From positions 1 to 5,601 of the forward strand of contig JAHFAK010000127.1 of NCBI GenBank assembly GCA_023250585.1: 5,601 nucleotides of DNA, given 5' to 3'. Positions 1 to 4,458 of this stretch are shown one piece after another. The first letter of the stretch is position 1. Each line of letters starts with the position of its first letter. The notes below the pieces were generated by a model that saw only the letters and a list, made by a program, of their open reading frames with translations, did not search any database and had not been told where the DNA came from. The stretch comes from Deltaproteobacteria bacterium. GTDB lineage: Bacteria > Bdellovibrionota_F > JAHFAK01. The position numbers and the translations under genes were made by a program.

Positions 1-139
1 ATCAGACGCAATGAGTAAAGACTTACAAAAACGTGGATTTAAATTCGTCGGCAGTACCATTTGTTATGCCTTCATGCAAGCCGCTGGGATGGTAAATGAT
101 CATCTCGTGAGTTGTTTTCGCTATAATCAATTGATTTAA
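1..139 (+). CDS. tag: DNA-3-methyladenine glycosylase I, C-terminal fragment
   Basis: This is the 3' end of a gene cut by the left edge; 45 codons are visible (2-136) plus TAA at 137-139. The visible peptide starts SDAMSKDLQKRGFKFVGSTI and carries the segment CYAFMQAAGMVNDHLVSC, which matches the highly conserved C-terminus of Tag. Tag removes 3-methyladenine from alkylated DNA in the first step of base excision repair and acts in the cytoplasm on chromosomal DNA. The His and Cys of the NDHLVSC motif correspond to the two C-terminal zinc ligands of the family (His175 and Cys179 in the E. coli enzyme), so the zinc site looks intact. The helix-hairpin-helix core and catalytic residues lie outside the window and cannot be judged. 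The reading frame ends cleanly, with no sign of decay. The palindromic repeat region begins shortly after the stop codon. Confidence 0.93.
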   Translation, partial: SDAMSKDLQKRGFKFVGSTICYAFMQAAGMVNDHLVSCFRYNQLI

Positions 140-154
140 CTTTTGTAATCCCTC

Positions 155-414
155 AGAAGGTGGAAGGTGTAAAAGAACCAGATTTCGAGCGTGGTCCCTC
201 ACGTGTCATTGCGAGGAGGGCACGTTTTCTTGTCCGACGAAGCAATCCCAAGCAAATTCGGGATAAACTCCGCAATCGTGGATATGTAAGAAGAGATTGC
301 TTCAAACCCTTCAGGTTTTCGCAATGACAGTCGATTTGGACATTTTAGTTTCCTATCGCTCTTTTTCAGAAAATGCAGCTCTCTCTTGATTCTTTCACAC
401 CTTCTCAGTTGATG
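155..414. repeat. Nested inverted-repeat region downstream of tag
   Basis: Outer arms at 163-177 (GAAGGTGTAAAAGAA) and 390-404 are inverted copies of each other with one mismatch in 15. The left arm is preceded by a partial tandem copy, AGAAGGTG at 155-162. The arms enclose the better-defined palindromic element at 204-329. The symmetry suggests either one larger foldable element or two events, with a palindrome inserted within an older one. I see no transposase and no credible gene here: the minus-strand open frame at 199-459 simply runs through the repeats and the GC-rich hairpin, and its product resembles nothing known to me. Confidence 0.5.
204..329. repeat. 126-bp palindromic dispersed-repeat-like element
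   Basis: The ends are a perfect 11-bp inverted repeat: TGTCATTGCGA at 204-214 and its reverse complement at 319-329. Further in, GAAGCAATC at 239-247 pairs with GATTGCTTC at 295-303. Elements with CATTGCGA...GAAGCAATC...GATTGCTTC...TCGCAATGA architecture are a known class of non-coding, non-autonomous interspersed repeats in several bacterial groups; the assignment rests on recalled consensus, not on a search. No open frame of interest is enclosed. As RNA or single-stranded DNA it would fold into a long interrupted hairpin. A clear target-site duplication is not visible. Confidence 0.75.
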
Positions 415-443
415 GGAGAGATTAAGTAATTTCTCTATAGAAC

Positions 444-472
444 TGGATCCCGCGGTCAAGCCGCGGGATCCA
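444..472. repeat. GC-rich perfect hairpin repeat, possible terminator
   Basis: A perfect 12-bp inverted repeat (TGGATCCCGCGG at 444-455 and its complement at 461-472) surrounds the 5-base loop TCAAG. It is far more GC-rich than everything around it, which marks it as an introduced or mobile palindrome; short palindromes with this GGATCCCGCGGTCAAG core are, to my recollection, scattered in many bacterial genomes. On the plus strand it is followed directly by a T-rich run (473-483, TCTTCATTTTT), so it could also work as an intrinsic terminator that shields the promoter at 523-551 from upstream readthrough. That second role is inference. Confidence 0.7.
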
Positions 473-522
473 TCTTCATTTTTCCCATTAACTGAGCTGG
501 TAATAACTTTTTGTCTTTACCC

Positions 523-551
523 TTGCATTATTGTACAAAATTTTGTACAAT
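523..551 (+). promoter_or_regulatory. Sigma-70-like promoter of the wHTH-nucleotidyltransferase operon
   Basis: TTGCAT (523-528) and TACAAT (546-551) are separated by exactly 17 bases and match the -35 and -10 consensus at four or five positions each. The expected transcription start, about seven bases past the -10 box, falls at 558-559, on the A of the ATG at 559. The transcript would therefore have essentially no leader, which agrees with the absence of any Shine-Dalgarno sequence before that ATG. Confidence 0.6.
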
Positions 552-554
552 AAT
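527..554. promoter_or_regulatory. Perfect 28-bp palindromic operator
   Basis: Every base from 527 to 554 pairs symmetrically around the 540/541 centre. Within it, TTGTACAA occurs twice (531-538 and 543-550); each copy is itself a palindrome, so the site is both a direct and an inverted repeat with centres 12 bp apart, about one helical turn. It covers the spacer and the whole -10 box and ends five bases before the start codon. The natural ligand is the winged-helix protein encoded immediately downstream, giving negative autoregulation, as described for AbiEi-type antitoxins. The symmetry is directly seen; the ligand is inferred. Confidence 0.75.
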
Positions 555-558
555 TTGT

Positions 559-933
559 ATGAGAGAATGTTTAGATATTTTTAGTTCAAAAGCAAAAATT
601 AAGATTCTACGAACATTATATTATCAATGTGATCCTATTCCTCTTCGACAGATCGCTTATATTTCTGGATTAGCAGTATTTTCAGTTCAACATGCGCTTA
701 AACAACTAGAAAAGGATCATCTTATCCTGAAAAGAAAGAAGCATAAACATACCGTCTATGAAATAAATAGAAAAAGTGCATACTATAATTTTTTAAACAA
801 TCTTTTTTTGATTGAAATGAAACATACGATTTCTACAAGGGCTGAACACTATCATAAAAAAGCTCACAAAACACTCCTTTTTATCCAATCAACTCTTAAC
901 CTTTTCCAAACGATCAAAAGAAAGAATGTATGA
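559..933 (+). CDS. Winged-helix DNA-binding protein, putative antitoxin/autorepressor
   Basis: A 124-residue basic protein. The N-terminal part is a winged helix: helix 1 around residues 5-21 (SSKAKIKILRTLYY), a second helix near 28-36 (LRQIAYISG), a recognition helix near 39-52 (AVFSVQHALKQLEKD), then a wing at 54-70 ending in TVYEIN. This resembles the ArsR/MarR-like regulators encoded next to nucleotidyltransferases, where they act as transcriptional repressors and, in AbiE systems, as antitoxin. The rest is a probable helical tail rich in Lys and His, ending IKRKNV. I chose ATG 559 over the in-frame TTG at 511 because the 511 start would translate through the promoter and the palindrome. 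The stop overlaps the next start by ATGA, so the two genes are translationally coupled. Specific antitoxin function is inferred from context; a plain regulator of the downstream enzyme is the alternative. Confidence 0.8.
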   Translation: MRECLDIFSSKAKIKILRTLYYQCDPIPLRQIAYISGLAVFSVQHALKQLEKDHLILKRKKHKHTVYEINRKSAYYNFLNNLFLIEMKHTISTRAEHYHKKAHKTLLFIQSTLNLFQTIKRKNV

Positions 934-1580
934 ATATCCAAGTCTTCTTTAAAAAAGTTATTACAATTTTACAAACTAAGAATGTCCGTTTTGCCTTAGC
1001 TGGAGGATTTGCAAGCTCACTTTATAGAAAAGAAGAAAGGACTACAAAAGATTTAGATTTCCTTATTTTAGCTCAATCAGATACGCTTGAAATTGCTTCT
1101 ACAATTATTCACGAATGTGATTTAATCCCTCACTATATAAGAAAAGCAAGTTTAGAAGGCGGACCAATGTTTGCTATAAAAAGAAATAACACACCTCCAT
1201 ATATTGTTGCAGGGAGATCATCGCATGAAGAAAATACCATAGGTCTAGATTTTATTCTTCCAGTAATGCCATGGTTTGAAAGTGCATTAGTACGAGCAGA
1301 ACTTAACTCAATTGATTTCGGTTTTGGAAAGATACCCTGTATAACTGTCGAGGATGTCATACTTTCAAAATTTTATTCTTTAAAAAATAATTCTCAAAGA
1401 TTTAATGATTTAGATGATTTAAAATCGATTTTTGAAAGAGATCAAAATATTGATATTGCCTATATTTGCGGCCAAATGCAAAAATTAAAGGTCACCGTTC
1501 CAGAAGCAATTAAAAATTTTATTCCTAAACCAATTCTTTTGGCTTCTAAAAAAATTCGAAAAGATTTGAGGGCGCGTTAA
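930..1580 (+). CDS. AbiEii-like nucleotidyltransferase, putative toxin
   Basis: A 216-residue protein of the DNA polymerase beta-like nucleotidyltransferase fold. Visible motifs are GG at residues 25-26 (LAGGFASSLY), the metal-binding pair D41-x-D43 in RTTKDLDFLI, a third candidate acidic residue D107 in GLDFIL, then EDVILSKFYSL (141-151, K147) and RFNDLDDL (157-164). The order G-G...R-T-x-x-D-x-D...E-D...K...D-x-x-D-L is that of AbiEii-like and related stand-alone nucleotidyltransferases, some of which modify tRNA 3' ends or other targets with nucleotides when freed from their antitoxin. All catalytic-looking residues are present, so it is probably active. The start overlaps the preceding stop (ATGA at 930-933); only a weak purine stretch (AAAGAAAG) precedes it, so translation probably depends on coupling. 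The TAA stop overlaps the convergent pgeF stop. The alternative is a housekeeping-type or antibiotic-modifying nucleotidyltransferase; the wHTH partner favours the toxin-antitoxin or defence reading. Confidence 0.8.
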   Translation: MNIQVFFKKVITILQTKNVRFALAGGFASSLYRKEERTTKDLDFLILAQSDTLEIASTIIHECDLIPHYIRKASLEGGPMFAIKRNNTPPYIVAGRSSHEENTIGLDFILPVMPWFESALVRAELNSIDFGFGKIPCITVEDVILSKFYSLKNNSQRFNDLDDLKSIFERDQNIDIAYICGQMQKLKVTVPEAIKNFIPKPILLASKKIRKDLRAR

Positions 1581-2206
1581 TTAACTACAAAACTCATATT
1601 CCTCTTTGTTGTTTTATCTCTTCGATAGGAATAAAAACTTGTGTCGCAATAGGTACATTGGGACAGATCTTCAATGGTAGTTACTCCCCCATCATATAAT
1701 TGTTTTTTTATTGCAGCTTTGAGATCCGCAAAAATTTTATTGTTTCTGTACTCAATAGGAATATATGCTTTGGTAAATCGTTCAACTAATTCACTGCCAA
1801 TTTCAAAACAGCATTTATGAATAGCAGGAAAAATAATAGCTGATAAATCTTGAGCGCCAAGCTCTCGTAATTTTTTTATGCCCTTGCCAACAATATTTAT
1901 TTCTGTCCCACGCCAGCCGCTATGAAAAATTCCTGCAATCGATTTTTTTGTGTCACGAATTACTACGGAAAAACAATCAGCTGTATAGATTAATGCCCCA
2001 TGCTTTTCTTTAGTAATAATGATTCCATCCCCTGCTCCACCTGATTGGTCGATACATAAAACATCTCCATGAACAAGTTTGGCGGTATGAATTTCTTTGA
2101 GATTATATTCTTTTGACAAATATGGTTTAAAGGAATCACGTTCTACTTTTCCATCAAGGCTTTTTACAAAACCAGCATGTTTATCTTTTGAAAAAATAAT
2201 TTCCAT
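1577..2206 (-). CDS. pgeF: PgeF/YfiH laccase-domain protein (peptidoglycan editing factor family)
   Basis: 209 residues, somewhat shorter than the usual roughly 240 for the family. Conserved active-site residues appear in order: H46 in KLVHGD, C78 in YTADC, H95 in FHSGWRG. They are followed by PAIHKCCFEIG (128-137, Cys132-Cys133) and the C-terminal FYSYRRD block (191-197). Members of this cytoplasmic, metal-dependent family have been described as purine nucleoside phosphorylase/adenosine deaminase enzymes (FAMIN-like), and E. coli YfiH as an editing enzyme that removes wrongly incorporated L-serine from UDP-MurNAc precursors; which activity applies here cannot be told from sequence. The usual Gly before the PAI motif appears to be replaced by Phe127. 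ATG 2206 is supported by AAGGAG (minus strand 2218-2213) six bases upstream. It is divergent from the DUF4286 gene and convergent with the nucleotidyltransferase gene, overlapping the latter by four bases. Confidence 0.93.
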   Translation of the reverse strand: MEIIFSKDKHAGFVKSLDGKVERDSFKPYLSKEYNLKEIHTAKLVHGDVLCIDQSGGAGDGIIITKEKHGALIYTADCFSVVIRDTKKSIAGIFHSGWRGTEINIVGKGIKKLRELGAQDLSAIIFPAIHKCCFEIGSELVERFTKAYIPIEYRNNKIFADLKAAIKKQLYDGGVTTIEDLSQCTYCDTSFYSYRRDKTTKRNMSFVVN

Positions 2207-2232
2207 TTACGTCTCCTTATGTATTGGATAAT

Positions 2233-2261
2233 ATTATATCCATGATTTTATATGAAGTAAA
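2233..2261 (-). promoter_or_regulatory. Candidate promoter of pgeF
   Basis: Reading the minus strand, TTTACT (2261-2256) and a perfect TATAAT (2238-2233) are separated by 17 bases. The expected start near 2226 would give a leader of about 20 bases containing the AAGGAG ribosome site. Most of the promoter lies inside the first codons of the divergent DUF4286 gene, so the two divergent transcription units would share DNA and may interfere with each other. Confidence 0.5.
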
Positions 2262-2556
2262 TCTCTCTATTTCAAAGGATATTTTTTCCGAATTTAATGT
2301 ATGGCTCAAACCGCATGTAGAAGAAATACTTGGATTTAAAGGATTTAAGCACGCACATATTTTTCATGATCAACAAAACGATAATCCTCATTTTGTTACG
2401 TTAATCGTTCAATATGAAATTGCTTCAATTCAAGATCTCGATGAATATCTTGAAAAGCATGCGCCAAGAATGCGCGCTGATGGTGTTAATCGATTTGGAA
2501 ATAAATTTTCTGCCACGCGAAGAATACTTCACTTGCAACAATCATTAAAAAAATAA
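2242..2556 (+). CDS. DUF4286 family protein
   Basis: A small soluble protein of 104 residues. It opens with MILYEVNLSI and ends with the characteristic RADGVNRFGNKFSATRRIL block (residues 78-96), both typical of DUF4286, a ferredoxin-like alpha/beta domain related to the ABM-type dimeric barrels. W21 and the VQYEI strand near 56-60 also fit the fold. No biochemical function is established for the family. I prefer ATG 2242 over the in-frame TTG at 2224 because the family starts at M-I-x-Y-E-V. No Shine-Dalgarno sequence precedes 2242; an AT-rich -10-like GATAAT at 2227-2232 would place the transcript start only a few bases before the ATG, so it may be leaderless. The gene is 35 bp from the divergent pgeF, and its 3' end overlaps the convergent DUF554 gene by 12 bp. 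Confidence 0.85.
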   Translation: MILYEVNLSISKDIFSEFNVWLKPHVEEILGFKGFKHAHIFHDQQNDNPHFVTLIVQYEIASIQDLDEYLEKHAPRMRADGVNRFGNKFSATRRILHLQQSLKK

Positions 2557-3231
2557 TGCTTTAACAATACCATAAACAAGCGGAAGAAAAATTCCCGGCA
2601 GCATATTGGCAAGACGCAATTTTTTTATCTCGAGTAAATTTAATCCAATACCAATAATTAATAATCCGCCTACCGCAGTCATTTGGCTAATGATCACTTC
2701 AGTTAAAAATGGTTTTATAAATGATGCAGTTAAAACGAGTGCTCCTTGATACATTATAACCGACACTGACGAAAATGCGACGCCAATTCCAATACCAGCG
2801 CTGTATATTAATGAAAAAATTCCATCGAGCACTGCTTTGGTATAAAGGATTTCATAATTTCCGGTAAGGCCGCTTTCAAGCGATCCAAGAATAGCCATTG
2901 CGCCCACACAATATATAATACTTGCAGAAACAAAACCTTTAACAAAATTATCTGATGATTTGCTCAACCGCTTTTCTAATACACTACCAATACGCTCAAG
3001 CTGCCGTTCAAGATTTAAGAATTCACCGATTAAAGTCCCGATGGTCATGCTCAAGGCAATGACAAGAAAATCTTTTGACTTAAGTGCATTGTTCAAGCCG
3101 ACAATCAATGTACATAACCCAAGAGCAAAGACAATCGGCTGTTTATACTGTTCAGCTATTTTCTTTTTTAAAAAAACGCCGATACAGCTTGCAAGCACAA
3201 TTGCCAGAGCATTAACTAAAACTCCACGCAT
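2545..3231 (-). CDS. DUF554 integral membrane protein (YqgA/YdfK family)
   Basis: 228 residues, close to the family's usual length. Hydrophobic segments are visible near residues 2-20, 31-49, 54-70, 97-118, 132-152, 155-173, 184-200 and 208-228, so it is a polytopic inner-membrane protein with seven or eight spans. Family hallmarks are the N-terminal NALAIVLASCIGVFLKKKI, FVSASIIYCVGAMAILGSLESGL (100-122, with the CxGAMAIxGS core), KAVLDGIFS (132-140) and MYQGALV (160-166). The family is suspected to transport small molecules, but no substrate is firmly known. The start at ATG 3231 is supported by AAAGGA (minus 3243-3238) six bases upstream. It diverges from azlCD across an 82-bp gap, which raises the weak possibility of a related transport role. 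The stop codon lies inside the 3' end of the DUF4286 gene. Confidence 0.9.
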   Translation of the reverse strand: MRGVLVNALAIVLASCIGVFLKKKIAEQYKQPIVFALGLCTLIVGLNNALKSKDFLVIALSMTIGTLIGEFLNLERQLERIGSVLEKRLSKSSDNFVKGFVSASIIYCVGAMAILGSLESGLTGNYEILYTKAVLDGIFSLIYSAGIGIGVAFSSVSVIMYQGALVLTASFIKPFLTEVIISQMTAVGGLLIIGIGLNLLEIKKLRLANMLPGIFLPLVYGIVKALFF

Positions 3232-3283
3232 GGTGTTTCCTTTCTATAGACTCTTGACCTCTTTATAAGTATACACTAACAAT

Positions 3284-3302
3284 TATAATGAGAATCAATG
3301 GA
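3284..3302 (+). promoter_or_regulatory. Candidate -10 box of azlCD with Fur-box-like symmetry
   Basis: TATAAT at 3284-3289 lies 24 bases before the azlC ATG and is the best -10 candidate; no good -35 is correctly spaced, since TTGACC at 3254-3259 lies 24 bases away. The 19 bases from 3284 match the classical Fur consensus at 13 positions by eye (the TAATGA and AATCA parts), overlapping the -10 box. In AT-rich DNA this can be chance, and branched-chain amino acid export has no obvious iron link. Confidence 0.25.
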
Positions 3303-3313
3303 AAAAGACTCGC

Positions 3314-3997
3314 ATGAATAGTCAATTGTATCGTAAAATTCTATCAACTACATTTCCTGTTGCATTGGGGTATATTCCCTTTGGAATGGCGTGGGGTATT
3401 TTGTTTTCTCATTTGGGATATCATTGGATATATAGCGGTCTTTTTGGTTTTTGCATCTATGCTGGTACAGCTCAATTTATGGCAATAGGACTTTTGGCAG
3501 CCCATTCAGGTTTATTGGAAGTATTTGTAAGCACGTTAATCATCAATTCACGACACATTTTTTATGGAATCTCATTTATTCGGAAATATAAAGTTTCATC
3601 ACTTCACAAACTCTATCTAGCTTTTGGCCTTACTGATGAAACGTATGCACTTCTCACAACAACACCAGAGCCTAACGAGAATAAAATAAATTATTATACC
3701 CTGATCACACTTTTTAATCATGTCTATTGGACGCTCGGATGCTTATTTGGTGGCCTTCTCGGCTCGCTTTTGAATTTACATATCAAAGGACTTGAATTTA
3801 TTATGCCTGCTCTCTTTATTGTTCTTACCCTCGAACAATATTTCAAAAATAGATCCGCACTTCTCATAGTCTCGGCTACAACGATAGGAATTCTTACTAT
3901 TGTTTTTTTGAAAAGCTATATGCTTCTCTCAGCTATGATCATTGCATCTCTTGTTCTTGTAGTTCATGGTAAACAAAAAGCCTGGGAGCTAACATGA
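3314..3997 (+). CDS. azlC: AzlC, large subunit of branched-chain amino acid exporter
   Basis: 227 residues, normal for AzlC. It is a polytopic inner-membrane protein that works with AzlD to export branched-chain amino acids and analogues (LIV-E family; the C. glutamicum pair BrnFE exports Leu, Ile, Val and Met). Diagnostic motifs are PVALGYIPFGMAWG (15-28), the YAGTAQF block (49-55), NSRHIFYGIS (78-87) and LTDETYAL (106-113). The second half has spans near 128-152, 160-175, 181-199 and 202-217. The start at ATG 3314 has only a weak purine stretch upstream (GGAAAAAG, 3300-3307). The stop overlaps the azlD start by ATGA, so the two subunits are made together. No regulator of the Lrp type is visible within the window. 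Confidence 0.95.
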   Translation: MNSQLYRKILSTTFPVALGYIPFGMAWGILFSHLGYHWIYSGLFGFCIYAGTAQFMAIGLLAAHSGLLEVFVSTLIINSRHIFYGISFIRKYKVSSLHKLYLAFGLTDETYALLTTTPEPNENKINYYTLITLFNHVYWTLGCLFGGLLGSLLNLHIKGLEFIMPALFIVLTLEQYFKNRSALLIVSATTIGILTIVFLKSYMLLSAMIIASLVLVVHGKQKAWELT

Positions 3998-4302
3998 TTG
4001 CATTCATTATAACGATGAGTATTGCAACACTCATCACACGAAATTTTTCATTTATCTTTTTAAAAAATTATAAGGACCATCCCTGCCTACTTTTTCTTGG
4101 CCATCATTTACCGCTCATGGTAATGCCTATCCTTGTTCTTTATTGTTTTAGAGAGCTTTCATTCAATACATTTCCTTTTGGTCTACCAGAATTTATTGCA
4201 AGCACGTGTGTTATTATATGTCATATATGGAAGCGAAATATCTTGCTGAGTATTTTAGGTGGAACGACCATGTATATTTTGATCCAGAATAGTATACTGT
4301 AG
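3994..4302 (+). CDS. azlD: AzlD, small subunit of branched-chain amino acid exporter
   Basis: 102 residues with about four hydrophobic segments (near 2-12, 31-51, 65-78 and 83-98), the size and layout of AzlD/BrnE partners. Family-type residues include the N-terminal TLITRNFSF (T12 and R16) and the LGHHLPLMVMPILVLY stretch (35-50), corresponding to the conserved L-x-x-x-P-x-A-x-M region. It completes the AzlC exporter in the inner membrane. A good ribosome site, GGGAG at 3984-3988, lies five bases upstream within the end of azlC, and the ATGA overlap couples translation. It ends with TAG at 4300-4302. Confidence 0.9.
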   Translation: MIAFIITMSIATLITRNFSFIFLKNYKDHPCLLFLGHHLPLMVMPILVLYCFRELSFNTFPFGLPEFIASTCVIICHIWKRNILLSILGGTTMYILIQNSIL

Positions 4303-4458
4303 CACGTCATTCTATAGCTTCTTCTGATAATACAAGAGAGATATTTTTGATTATCCTATAAATTTGATAATATGCATTTATTTTGCTAAAAATCTCCTAT
4401 AATAATGGGGCCACAAAAACAAATAAAGGCAAGAGCATATTTAGACATTCTTTTACCC
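4303..4458. other. AT-rich intergenic spacer between azlD and the ATPase gene
   Basis: This gap receives transcripts from both sides (azlCD from the left, the ATPase gene from the right) but shows no GC-rich terminator hairpin. A plus-strand promoter-like combination, TTGATA (4364-4369) with TAAAAA (4387-4392) at 17-base spacing and a TGC extension, and a separate TATAAT (4398-4403) precede an ATG at 4405 opening a 20-codon frame (MGPQKQIKARAYLDILLPLH) that stops at 4467. There is no ribosome site, so I do not call it a gene; it could be the remnant 5' end of a lost one. Confidence 0.4.

Noticed and set aside
204-329. CRISPR or insertion-sequence interpretation of the repeats
   Set aside because: There are no regularly spaced direct repeats with spacers, no cas genes and no transposase frame; the symmetry is that of a palindromic interspersed repeat.
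199-459. Minus-strand open frame of 86 codons
   Set aside because: It runs through the palindromic repeat and the GC-rich hairpin, its product shows no recognisable family features, and there is no ribosome site.
511-558. TTG at 511 as the start of the wHTH gene (16 extra residues)
   Set aside because: It would translate through the promoter and the 28-bp palindrome, has no ribosome site, and the added residues do not belong to the winged-helix fold.
1133-1360. Minus-strand open frame inside the nucleotidyltransferase gene
   Set aside because: It is a shadow of a gene with clear catalytic motifs on the plus strand.
2960-3268. Plus-strand open frame over the 5' half of the DUF554 gene
   Set aside because: It is antisense to a well-supported membrane protein gene and its product has no family features.
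4326-4355. GATAAT...ATTATC as a terminator after azlD
   Set aside because: The stem is only six A/T-rich pairs with an 18-base loop and no following T run; too weak to call.
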